From Aquimarina megaterium XH134 (GTDB lineage: Bacteria > Bacteroidota > Bacteroidia > Flavobacteriales > Flavobacteriaceae): a stretch of 64,000 nt of DNA. Positions 17,417 through 25,257 of the stretch are shown here, piece after piece. The DNA is taken from the NCBI RefSeq assembly GCF_000520975.1, contig NZ_JACB01000010.1:62001-126000 (forward strand), in the 5' to 3' direction. The position numbers were made by a program, and so were the translations under genes. Numbering within the stretch: position 1 is the first letter of the stretch; each line of letters begins with the position of its first letter. The notes below the pieces were generated by a model, which searched no databases, was not told the DNA's origin, and saw only the letters and a list, made by a program, of their open reading frames with translations.

Positions 17417-18541
17417 TTACTTTTCAGATTCTAGCTTTTCAAGTCTTAATTGTAATTCAATAAGCTTTTTATTAATCGAGTTCAACTCTTCGTTTTTTCT
17501 TTCAAGATTTTTAATTTTTTTATCTTGCCGAATAGTATAAAGAGTCAATTCCTCAATTTTTTTAAGAAGATTCATATCCATTTCTGCTAGCATCACTCCG
17601 TTTTGTTCAAACTCTTTTGCAGATGGTATTTCTGGAAGGTGACTATTCTTTTTAATAAACCTTTCTACTTCTTCTATACTTCTTAAGTTATAATCTTTTT
17701 TAAAAACATAATCAGGAGCAGGAACATTCAGATCAATTTTCACTTCTTCTGCATGAATATTTCCTTTTACAGTTAATTTCATATCTGGATTCATCGTGCC
17801 TATACCTACATATCCATTCGATTCAATTGTCATTCTTTCGACCAGGCTTGAAGATTGTCCGATACCATTATTTGCTAATGATGTATAAAATTTGATTTCA
17901 CCATTACCTCCGCTGATTGAAGATGCTTTTACTGATGAATGGGTATTTATAAAACCGTTTCTATCAGCATTTGCTTGCGAAAACCAATTTATAAATCCAT
18001 ATCCTGACTTATTTCCAAAATTAAACCACTCTTGTTTATCTAGAGATAAAGTATTATTATATCCACTCGCAACAGATCCAACTACTTGTAGTTTCATACT
18101 AGGGTTTGATGTTCCAATTCCAACATTTCCATTACCTAATATTGTAAACTTTCTGCTCGAAGATCCACCATGAGTTCTAGTATCAATTCCTAAAGCATAT
18201 TCATAATTACCAGCAATCTGATAGTTAGGGCGGAAACCGTAGATTTTAACCCCAGATGTGTAAGTCCCGGATGAATTATATTTACTCCCAAATGATATTG
18301 TTCCTGTGATTCCATTAGAATTATATATTTGATCACTATACAAGCTTAGATTAAAATTTGTACCTGTGAAAAAAGCATTCGTTATACCTGTTGTTGATCC
18401 ATGATTTCTATTCCCGATTTCAAGTTTAGCATTAGGTGTCGTTGTTCCAATTCCTACGTTACCCGTTGTAGGAAATGTGTTTTGAGCTTTAATTCCAAAG
18501 CTTATTCCAATAAGTCCAATCAATAAGATTGTTTTTTTCAT
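17417..18541 (-). CDS. Secreted VGIGT-repeat / tail-fibre-like protein with C-terminal coiled coil
   Basis: A signal peptide (about 1-19) is followed by repeats of the form NVGIGTTTPNAKLEI (three clear copies near residues 28, 139 and 246), with beta-rich stretches between them. The last ~100 residues carry the typical Bacteroidota end: FKKDYNLRSIEEVERFIKK, SHLPEIPSAKEFEQNGV, MDMNLLKKIEELTLYTI and a coiled coil. Such proteins are common and surface- or phage-tail-like; their function is unknown. There is no T9SS tail. At 374 residues it is a compact member of the group. Confidence 0.8.
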   Translation of the reverse strand: MKKTILLIGLIGISFGIKAQNTFPTTGNVGIGTTTPNAKLEIGNRNHGSTTGITNAFFTGTNFNLSLYSDQIYNSNGITGTISFGSKYNSSGTYTSGVKIYGFRPNYQIAGNYEYALGIDTRTHGGSSSRKFTILGNGNVGIGTSNPSMKLQVVGSVASGYNNTLSLDKQEWFNFGNKSGYGFINWFSQANADRNGFINTHSSVKASSISGGNGEIKFYTSLANNGIGQSSSLVERMTIESNGYVGIGTMNPDMKLTVKGNIHAEEVKIDLNVPAPDYVFKKDYNLRSIEEVERFIKKNSHLPEIPSAKEFEQNGVMLAEMDMNLLKKIEELTLYTIRQDKKIKNLERKNEELNSINKKLIELQLRLEKLESEK

Positions 18542-18709
18542 AATTATTTTTGTTTCTCAGTTTACTATGTATGTCCTAGTAGTTGTATATGTTACTTAAA
18601 TATTTTTTAAGATTCTGATTAACGTTAATTTTTTCTGTTTTAAAATTACCACAAAAATTGGCTCGTTAGTTCAAAAAATTAATAGAGTTTCTTTGTGTGA
18701 GAGAATTGC

Positions 18710-18939
18710 TTATAACAATGTTATATGCGAAATAGTATACATATACCCGTTTGTACCTATTTATGAGCGTTTGTAAATATTTGTTTTATCATAATGCTGT
18801 ACATAAAGATGCTGCCATATATGTATAATAAAAATGTATGCGTCATGATATACCTCTGGTTTGTGATGAATAGTTATAAAAAAGTGATGATTTTAATGGG
18901 GTAGAACTCGATGACGCAGATTTGTAATCCTCGCCATCG
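18710..18939 (-). repeat. Cassette-linker end motif plus REP palindrome
   Basis: TTATAACAATGTTATATGCG (18710-18729) and the AGTATACATATACCC/TTTGTAAATATTTG stretch match the linker ends at 16042, 30454, 32411 and 33352. A full REP palindrome lies at 18909-18939 (CGATGACGCAGATT, 3-nt centre, AATCCTCGCCATCG). No transposase fragment remains. The rest of the 18542-18972 spacer is AT-rich leader in which I see nothing else. Confidence 0.55.
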
Positions 18940-18972
18940 GAAGTGATGTATTATAAACCGAGAATATCTGAT

Positions 18973-20019
18973 TTATTGTTTTGAGTTGATAAATTTGATA
19001 GCCACAATAATATTCTTATCTTTTGTTAAATCTTCAAAATTGTGTTGTTTTATAACCTCTATATCAGGAATAATAGTCTTAGTAAATTTAGCAGATCTAT
19101 CTGTCCCATAACTTTCAGTAATTGCAGCCTTTGTATCATATGGTAATTCATATAAGTCATTTGCAGTCGTACTCCCATAACTTTCTTCTCCAATCACAAT
19201 AGTATTTTTACGACCTCTAAAACCCAAAACTACAAATTCTCCTGCGCTGTTTGTCATAATTCCTGATATTAGAGCAACAGGAACCTGTGATATTGGTTTT
19301 AAGTTTGGTTTTACAGCTGTATTTATTTTATGATTTTTATATAAAGTACCATTATAAATGCTGGTAAGAATTTTTACATTTTTATCAATATCCAGAGACA
19401 AGTGAGTGGTACCATTTCCTAATAAATGATACAATCCAGCAAGCATTACATTAGAATTACCACCAATATTTAAACGAAGATCAATTATCCAGCCTTTAAT
19501 GTTGTGTGATTGATCTATTTTTGTAATGGCATCATAAATTTCTTGCGCCGCTTTATCCAATTCTTCTCTCGTGGCATCTTTTAACAGCATTCCTGGTATA
19601 AATACATAACCATATTCCTTCTCAATAACTTTTGCTTCAAAGGATTTTCCATTTTCATAGGCATCTGCAAGACTTTGATTAAATTGTTCTTGAGATAATT
19701 GTTTGCCAAGTGTACTTTTATACCAATCTTTTTCCGAAAAAAGAAGTAAATGATTTCCTTTAATGGTATCAAATAGTTTTACTGTAATTTTTAAAGACTC
19801 TTCAAAGGATTTACTTTTTAAAGCCTTCTCTTTTATATAAGGTTTCAGACCTAACCAATCTATATCTTTAGTATGTAAATAGTTCTCTTCTAGTTCTACA
19901 AATAGTTTATTATAAAATGTATTAATACTGTCTTTAACTGTTAGATATTCGTTTTGACTATAAGTGTTTAATGAGAAAAGTAAAAGACACATAGTAATAC
20001 CTGCAAAGATTGATTTCAT
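18973..20019 (-). CDS. S41 family (C-terminal processing / IRBP-like) serine peptidase, secreted
   Basis: A signal peptide (about 1-21, ending NTYSQ) precedes a helical N-terminal domain and an S41 core with the nucleophile in GIMTNSAGEF and the downstream VIGEESYGSTTAND; the Lys of the classical Ser-Lys dyad is not at its usual place, as in the IRBP/tricorn type that uses His/Glu. There is no PDZ domain. Its 348 residues fit the short flavobacterial members. It lies 102 bp behind an AraC regulator, with a palindrome between them, so regulator and peptidase probably travel and act as a unit. Confidence 0.85.
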   Translation of the reverse strand: MKSIFAGITMCLLLFSLNTYSQNEYLTVKDSINTFYNKLFVELEENYLHTKDIDWLGLKPYIKEKALKSKSFEESLKITVKLFDTIKGNHLLLFSEKDWYKSTLGKQLSQEQFNQSLADAYENGKSFEAKVIEKEYGYVFIPGMLLKDATREELDKAAQEIYDAITKIDQSHNIKGWIIDLRLNIGGNSNVMLAGLYHLLGNGTTHLSLDIDKNVKILTSIYNGTLYKNHKINTAVKPNLKPISQVPVALISGIMTNSAGEFVVLGFRGRKNTIVIGEESYGSTTANDLYELPYDTKAAITESYGTDRSAKFTKTIIPDIEVIKQHNFEDLTKDKNIIVAIKFINSKQ

Positions 20020-20094
20020 AATGTTATTTTTTTGTTTTTATGAAAACAAAACTAAAGGCAATCATAATGTTTTTTAAGAAAAATGGCCAAAAGG

Positions 20095-20120
20095 ATGTCC
20101 AGAAAAAAGATACTGGACAT
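20095..20120. promoter_or_regulatory. Perfect 8-bp palindrome between AraC regulator and S41 peptidase
   Basis: ATGTCCAG (20095-20102) and CTGGACAT (20113-20120) are separated by 10 nt and begin 2 bp after the regulator's stop codon. In the transcribed direction a T-rich loop but no clean T run follows, so an operator for the regulator or a weak terminator/processing hairpin are both possible. Confidence 0.45.
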
Positions 20121-20121
20121 A

Positions 20122-21228
20122 TTAGTTTTTAAGACTTGCTTTGTATTGGGAAGGAGTTAAGCCAGTAAATTTCTTAAAAACAGCATTAAATGAAGATTTC
20201 GAACTAAAACCAGCATTTTCGGCTATGGCTAATAGTGTGTACTTTTTTTGATCTTCGGTTTTTAAAAGCGTCTTAACTTTTTCAATTCTAAACCTATTGA
20301 TATACTCTGAGAACGACATTTCAAATGATTCGTAAATGAATACCGATAATTCTTTTTCATTTATTTCAATTAGATAGGCTAAGTCTGACAGTTTTAAATT
20401 TTTATTTTTAAAAACCTCTTCCACTTTCATATAGTGTTCAAGTTTTTGGGCTAATATACTAGGTGTTTTATCTTCAATCGAATTTTGCTTTTTAAGTGTA
20501 AACGTATTGAATAAATAGTTTGATTTTGTAAGCGACTCGAATCCTACCCAATAGATGTATATTGAATTTAAAATTAAAATAATTGAATAGATTATTCCAT
20601 TATATAGATCGCCTACAATATGCACAATTACTGCTAATACTATGTTTAAAATTATGACAACTATAAATACATAAGAAAATTTTAAGAGCCATTCCCAGTT
20701 TTTTTGAGAAACCTTAGTTCCTCTTATTTGGGTTTTGTATCTCGTTAAAAATTTTATTGCCAGGCTTACTAAAAGAAGATTAAAAATTAAATAGACGTAT
20801 TCGTTATATGTAAAGAATCCCATTTTATATACATTCCAAAAGATATCTTTATCTAAACCTGTATGAAGTTTTATATACCAATAAATTCGTAATATACCAT
20901 AAAAAAAAGCTGGTAAAAATAGGAGGTATTCATATTTTGAAATGATTTTTTCTTCTTTGGATATTTGACTTCTTATAAAAAAATAAAAGCCAACTGCAAT
21001 AAGATACTTATATGGAAAAGGGAAAGAAGTTAAAGGAATAAATCCCAGGGTTGAAATCTTCATATACATTAGTGCATATATGAAATTAAAAAAGGATAAT
21101 GAGAATAAAAAAAGAATAAAATTATTGAATGCCTTTTTATTATCTTTTTTTTTGAAATATAAATACATACAAAGTAAAAAACCTTGTATGGCTCCAAAAA
21201 GAACAATTATAGCAATTATATTTAGCAT
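20122..21228 (-). CDS. AraC-family transcriptional regulator with multi-helix membrane N-terminus
   Basis: About seven hydrophobic segments span residues ~1-230 (starting LNIIAIIVLFGAIQGFLLCM) and an AraC double helix-turn-helix domain spans ~260-368 (LKLSDLAYLIEINEKELSVFI; AIAENAGFSSKSSFNAVFKK; GLTPSQYK). Length and layout equal the regulators at 4944 and 26706. It is the promoter-proximal gene of a two-gene unit with the S41 peptidase. The spacer upstream (21229-21500) is almost entirely a REP/RAYT remnant. Confidence 0.9.
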   Translation of the reverse strand: MLNIIAIIVLFGAIQGFLLCMYLYFKKKDNKKAFNNFILFLFSLSFFNFIYALMYMKISTLGFIPLTSFPFPYKYLIAVGFYFFIRSQISKEEKIISKYEYLLFLPAFFYGILRIYWYIKLHTGLDKDIFWNVYKMGFFTYNEYVYLIFNLLLVSLAIKFLTRYKTQIRGTKVSQKNWEWLLKFSYVFIVVIILNIVLAVIVHIVGDLYNGIIYSIILILNSIYIYWVGFESLTKSNYLFNTFTLKKQNSIEDKTPSILAQKLEHYMKVEEVFKNKNLKLSDLAYLIEINEKELSVFIYESFEMSFSEYINRFRIEKVKTLLKTEDQKKYTLLAIAENAGFSSKSSFNAVFKKFTGLTPSQYKASLKN

Positions 21229-21258
21229 TCAGCAGTGTTTTAAGATTATTAACCCTGT

Positions 21259-21499
21259 AACGCAGATTTGCAATCCGTGCTATTAAAACTTCAAAATAAA
21301 TTTAAAACAACAATTTCTAATTCATGATCTAAATCTGCATAATTTCTAGTAGAACTAAAAAAATATTCCTTCTGGATTTAAAACAATCGTACCTATAATT
21401 GGATTATTATAAATGTATTTTAACAAAAAAACAATCACATAATAAGTGACTGTTTTGATATTTTGATATGTTTCACGGATTATGAATCCGCATTATAGG
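21259..21499 (-). repeat. REP-bounded RAYT remnant element
   Basis: Inverted REP palindromes (AACGCAGATTTGCAATCCGTG from 21259 and CACGGATTATGAATCCGC from 21474) enclose a decayed RAYT tail (from 21291, the same sequence as at 16114 but with frame damage near TATTTTTTTAG) and a terminator (21425-21456). The right REP touches the stop codon of the gene ending at 21501, so it also serves as that gene's terminator region. Confidence 0.7.
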
Positions 21500-21500
21500 A

Positions 21501-22985
21501 CTACTCGGTATCATTAAGTAATTCATTGAGCTTTTTCTGAGAAAAATCCTGATCAGGGTTCATTTTCAGTGCTTTTTTGTACCATTGAATGGCCAGGTCA
21601 ATACTGTCCATTTCTCTGTATGCATCTGCAACACTGTCGAACCAACCAGAATCTTCTGGCTCGAGTTCGACATTAAATTTAAATAGGTCTAATGCTTTTT
21701 CGGGATAATTTCGATCTATTAACCAATAGCCTAATTCGTCTATATAGCCACCTCCGAATACATAGTTTTGATTAGGCTTTTGCTGCTCCCTAAGATAAAC
21801 CGCTTTGGTTTTGGCAATCCCATCTTTAAGAATATGATCTTTGAGTTTTAAGTGGATGGGTGCTTTTGGTATTATGGAATCGTTAAAAATTAAGTTTTTT
21901 AGTATAGTTCCTGAAGCATAATTTGACCAGAAATAATCGGCGTTGACCATCATAACAATAGCAGATTTTTTAGCTGGAATAAATGCAAAAAAGGTACTGT
22001 ATCCCGTATCTCCTCCCTGATGAAATACTATTTTATAATCGTTTATATTATTTAAAAACCAACTTAAGCCTACACTTTTAGTTTTATTAACTTTAGTTTG
22101 GGAGGTTGTGAGCAACTCATAGGAACTTTCTTTATAAATTCTTTTTTTATTGATGATTCCTTTATTCATATTGACTTCTGCCCATAACAACATATCTTCG
22201 ATATTAGAATGTAGTGTAGAACTTCCGGCATGTTTCCTGTTATAAGGGTAGATCTTACTTACGACTATGTTTAGGCTGTCACCAATAACGTGGGGTTTTG
22301 TAGCCAAATTTTTTGGTACATCAGGTTTAAAAAAAGTACTGTTTTCCATTCCCACAGGCTCAAAAATATTTGCTTTCATATAATTTTCGAAGGTCATTCC
22401 GGAGACTTTTGAAATGACATCGCATAAAATATCAAAAGCAGCATTGCTGTAACTGTATTGATCGCCAGGAGCAAAGTCGAGTTTGATGGATTGCTGACTT
22501 CTGGAATACCGTTCGGCAGCTCTGTCATCATACTGCGGATTGTCCCATTCATAATCATCAACATTAGGTATTCCAGAGGTATGATTAAGCATGTGCTTAA
22601 TAGTAATGTCTTTGTAGCGTTCATCAGCCATGACAAAATATGGCAGGTAATGTATTAGTTTTTCTTCTAAATCAATTTTTCCTTTCTCCATGAGCTGAAT
22701 AATAGCAGTTGCCACAAAAGGTTTTGATACAGAAGCCATGTGAAATAAAGATTTGGTGGTCAAGGAATCTCCTGTGTCTAATCCCTTAACTCCATGTGCA
22801 TTGGCATAAACAATGTTACCATTTTTAATTATTCCCACGGCGATACCGGGGACATCGAATACTTTTTTTTGTTTAAGAACCGTGTTTTCAATTTTTAAAG
22901 CTTCTGGTGATAAAGTCTTTTGAGGTTTATCCTTACAACCAAACATCGAAGTAAAACAAATACCAATGAGTACTATCTTTCTCAT
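21501..22985 (-). CDS. Beta-lactamase-fold serine hydrolase lipoprotein with C-terminal TPR
   Basis: A lipoprotein signal ends in MFGC (Cys17). The serine hydrolase fold has SVSK at 85-88, YSN in YSYSNAAFD and HQGG in VFHQGGDTGYS. Residues ~410-490 form about two TPR motifs (EKALDLFKFNVELEPEDSG; AIQWYKKALKMNPDQ), giving 494 residues in total. A protein-interaction tail on this fold is widespread in Bacteroidota. The substrate is unknown. Confidence 0.88.
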   Translation of the reverse strand: MRKIVLIGICFTSMFGCKDKPQKTLSPEALKIENTVLKQKKVFDVPGIAVGIIKNGNIVYANAHGVKGLDTGDSLTTKSLFHMASVSKPFVATAIIQLMEKGKIDLEEKLIHYLPYFVMADERYKDITIKHMLNHTSGIPNVDDYEWDNPQYDDRAAERYSRSQQSIKLDFAPGDQYSYSNAAFDILCDVISKVSGMTFENYMKANIFEPVGMENSTFFKPDVPKNLATKPHVIGDSLNIVVSKIYPYNRKHAGSSTLHSNIEDMLLWAEVNMNKGIINKKRIYKESSYELLTTSQTKVNKTKSVGLSWFLNNINDYKIVFHQGGDTGYSTFFAFIPAKKSAIVMMVNADYFWSNYASGTILKNLIFNDSIIPKAPIHLKLKDHILKDGIAKTKAVYLREQQKPNQNYVFGGGYIDELGYWLIDRNYPEKALDLFKFNVELEPEDSGWFDSVADAYREMDSIDLAIQWYKKALKMNPDQDFSQKKLNELLNDTE

Positions 22986-22994
22986 AACAATTAT

Positions 22995-23210
22995 GTTAGC
23001 AGTTAATGTATAGATAAAAGATTTAGATCTTTGTTACACCAATAGTGTCATTTTTTATAAAACTGTAATGTTGTCTACATTCTATAGAAACGAATTGGGC
23101 TTGATTATATAAGAAGTAGTTCATAATGTACTTTAACAAAAAAGCAGTCACAATAAGTGACTGCTTTTATATTTTGGTATGCTTGACGGGTTGTAAATCC
23201 GTGCTATTAA
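22995..23210 (-). repeat. Degenerate linker: REP palindrome and terminator
   Basis: A REP palindrome (GACGGGTTGTAAATCCGTG around 23185-23203) and a perfect 12-bp terminator hairpin (23140-23168, T run on the minus strand) match the REP/RAYT remnants, but no transposase sequence is left. GTTAGCAGTTAATGTATAG (22995-23013) weakly resembles the linker left arm. The terminator serves the SnoaL gene. Confidence 0.5.
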
Positions 23211-23260
23211 ATTTTTTTCATTTGTTTGTATTCTTCTTTAAGCTCTTTTTTTGTTTTCAT
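23207..23260 (-). pseudogene. 17-codon N-terminal remnant, probably of a GIY-YIG nuclease family gene
   Basis: Starting 2 bp after the SnoaL stop codon, ATG begins a 17-codon frame reading MKTKKELKEEYKQMKKI, whose stop codon merges into the REP palindrome. The words resemble the start of a common flavobacterial GIY-YIG nuclease family (from memory, not searched). The rest of the gene is absent, so this is a stub replaced by the REP element. Confidence 0.4.
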
Positions 23261-23261
23261 A

Positions 23262-23675
23262 TTACATAAATCCTAATTGTTTCATAACAGTTATTCTGTC
23301 AAAAACCTGAGTGTGTCCATTAATCAAATTGTTCTTAAAATGATAAATTGTTATGCCTTTTGTATTTATCGTTTTTTTGGTCGGTGGAAATTCTCCTATC
23401 ATTCCTAGGTTTGTTCCAGTTAATATCCAAGTTATAACAACGTGATTTTCTTCTGAAATTGCAGAAGTTATTTCAAAATTCATATCAGGAAATGAGTTGA
23501 ATGAAAAATTCAATCGCTCTTTGAATTCAGAATGAGACAATGTTTTTCCCTCCCAGGGGTCAGCTGTGTCAAGATGAATTGTATATTCTGGATGAACATA
23601 TTGCTCAACTTTGTCAAATTTTTTTTTATTCCAAATTTCAGTCATAAATTCCCGCAGGAAAGATTCTTTGTTCAT
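23262..23675 (-). CDS. SnoaL-like / ester cyclase family protein
   Basis: The 137-residue protein has an NTF2-like SnoaL fold: N-terminal helix with EFMTEIWNKKKFDKVEQYVHPEYTIH, then GKTLSHSEFKERL, FSFNSFPDMNFEI and the strand VVITWILTGTNLG. Members include polyketide cyclases and small hydrolases or binding proteins; no activity can be assigned. It is cytoplasmic. Linker repeats sit on both sides, making it a typical single-gene unit. Confidence 0.82.
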   Translation of the reverse strand: MNKESFLREFMTEIWNKKKFDKVEQYVHPEYTIHLDTADPWEGKTLSHSEFKERLNFSFNSFPDMNFEITSAISEENHVVITWILTGTNLGMIGEFPPTKKTINTKGITIYHFKNNLINGHTQVFDRITVMKQLGFM

Positions 23676-23687
23676 CGTCTTTTTTGA

Positions 23688-23828
23688 GTTAGTGCTAACG
23701 GTTTTGGTTATGATTTTGTTACAGAATGGTACGCGAGTATCATTCTACCGCAACCATAAATTTAGCAAAAAGGCTTGAAATTCCTACTCAGAATTTCAGC
23801 CGTAATGAACTGTAGTCGTTGTTACCAG
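23688..23828 (-). repeat. Cassette-linker repeat, short subfamily (attC-like)
   Basis: The left arm GTGCTAACGGTTTTGGTTATG (within 23688-23712) and right arm GTAATGAACTGTAGTCGTTGTTACC (from 23802, given here by position 23802-23828) are imperfect inverted repeats with unpaired bases. The right arm begins 6 bp after the stop of the retropepsin gene. Length 141 bp, close to the linkers at 29441 and 30699. Confidence 0.6.
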
Positions 23829-23834
23829 TAGTAT

Positions 23835-25040
23835 TTATTCAGTAATTATTATATCGGATTTGATAATCTCAATTGAGTGAGTTTTATTTTTACGTTTGAT
23901 TAGAAGTATAATTGTTTGATTCTTATTTAAAAGCTCTCTTGTGAAATCGTAAAAGTCGCAATATGATTCTCCGTTTAGTTTTTTTCCATTAATTGAAACA
24001 ACTATGTCATTTAATTTCAATCCAGCTTTATCAGCAGATAGATTCTTAAAAATTTTACTTACATAAATGTTATTTTTATTCTTGTTTAAATCAAATCCAA
24101 ATGATTTTTCAGATTTTACTTTTTCTGTTTTTTGAATCGGTTTGAGATAGAGTTCTTTTTGCTTAAAATTTAAAGTAACAATAAAATGCTTTGTGAGCCC
24201 TGTGCCAATAAGATTAAAATTGTTAGATTTAGAGTAGTATGCAAGTTGATTTGGGATTTCAAATTGTCCAATTTTTAAGTTTTCTATGTTTTTAATAAAC
24301 ATACTTTCATTCAGAATTCCATTGGCACTTACATTTCCTTCTCCAACTATTTCAATTATTTCTTTAGATTCTAGATGTACTCCTTCTTTTTCTGTTAATG
24401 AGATAAACCCTCCATAACCAAAGTCAAGTAAAAATGATTTCATTTCACCATTAACTTTAACTTTTATGAATGGATTGAATAGTTTATCTAATTTTACCTT
24501 GACTTTAATTGCACCTTTAAGATTTTTTAGGTTATCAAGATTATCTGTTAATATAATTTTTTTCGTCTGTTCATTTATTTGCCAAATAGCTTCCTTTATT
24601 ATGCTTTTGCCAATAAGTCCCCCATTGGTATAACAGTTAATTTGTGGAGATTTTTCAAAATCGAAATTAAAAGCTCCAATTTCCTTGAAGTCAATACCTC
24701 CAATAGTAACAGAAGGTATTTTTGTTAAAGTAATTTTAGATTTTATTTGATTACTACTTCCAGTTTCAACTTCCATTAAGTTAGGAAGTTTATTTTTGTT
24801 CATAATTTTGGAAGTCAATGTATTATAGCCTCCAGTATCAAAGATATATTCGTAAATATCATTCCCAATTATCACTGGAATTATTAAATAGCCAAATTTA
24901 TCTTGAAAATCAATTTCTTGAAAAAATCCAGTATCCTCAAGTTTTACCGAGTTTACGAGTCTTAATTGTTCTTTAGCTGATTGAGCATAGTTAAAACTTA
25001 TAGAGAGCAAGAGTACAATTGTTAATATTATTTTTCGCAT
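23835..25040 (-). CDS. Secreted retropepsin-like aspartic protease with C-terminal PDZ domain
   Basis: A signal peptide (1-19, ending FNYAQ) precedes two retropepsin-like halves: the first has the catalytic-type motif FDTGGYNTLTS (near residue 66) and the second has LLDFGYGGFIS (near 206), where DTG is changed to DFG. A PDZ domain covers ~310-395 (YVSKIFKNLSADKAGLKLND; SINGKKLNG). Clan AA proteases with PDZ domains are frequent in Bacteroidota; the role is unknown. The altered second motif suggests one active aspartate per chain half. Confidence 0.82.
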   Translation of the reverse strand: MRKIILTIVLLLSISFNYAQSAKEQLRLVNSVKLEDTGFFQEIDFQDKFGYLIIPVIIGNDIYEYIFDTGGYNTLTSKIMNKNKLPNLMEVETGSSNQIKSKITLTKIPSVTIGGIDFKEIGAFNFDFEKSPQINCYTNGGLIGKSIIKEAIWQINEQTKKIILTDNLDNLKNLKGAIKVKVKLDKLFNPFIKVKVNGEMKSFLLDFGYGGFISLTEKEGVHLESKEIIEIVGEGNVSANGILNESMFIKNIENLKIGQFEIPNQLAYYSKSNNFNLIGTGLTKHFIVTLNFKQKELYLKPIQKTEKVKSEKSFGFDLNKNKNNIYVSKIFKNLSADKAGLKLNDIVVSINGKKLNGESYCDFYDFTRELLNKNQTIILLIKRKNKTHSIEIIKSDIIITE

Positions 25041-25126
25041 TGGTCTTGTTGTTTTTCTATATAGACGTAAATAAGGTGCAAATGGTTGTCTTTGTTAAGA
25101 ATATTGTTCGTTAGCCTAACATTACT

Positions 25127-25257
25127 GGCAACAGCTAAGTGTATGAAACGTAGCGTGTAAAAAAATACTACATTTTGGTTTTAGCAGAGAGCCGATTTTT
25201 TATATTTTGATTTAACTTTTTTTTATTTTAAAATCGGTACTATCAGGTTATCTTTCG
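25127..25257 (-). repeat. Cassette-linker repeat, long subfamily (attC-like)
   Basis: GGCAACAGCTAAGTGTATG (25127-25145) continues with AAACGTAGCGTGTAAAAA, nearly the same as the linker at 14521. A 10-bp inverted repeat (GCCGATTTTT / AAAATCGGTAC) and the TTTTTATATTTTG core are shared too. The right arm next to the stop at 25258 is poorly conserved. Confidence 0.5.

Noticed and set aside
18757-18846. 29-codon minus-strand ORF starting MTHTFLLYIYG
   Set aside because: It lies in repeat-derived DNA that also appears in other linkers where the frame is not kept; the hydrophobic low-complexity sequence is compatible with chance.
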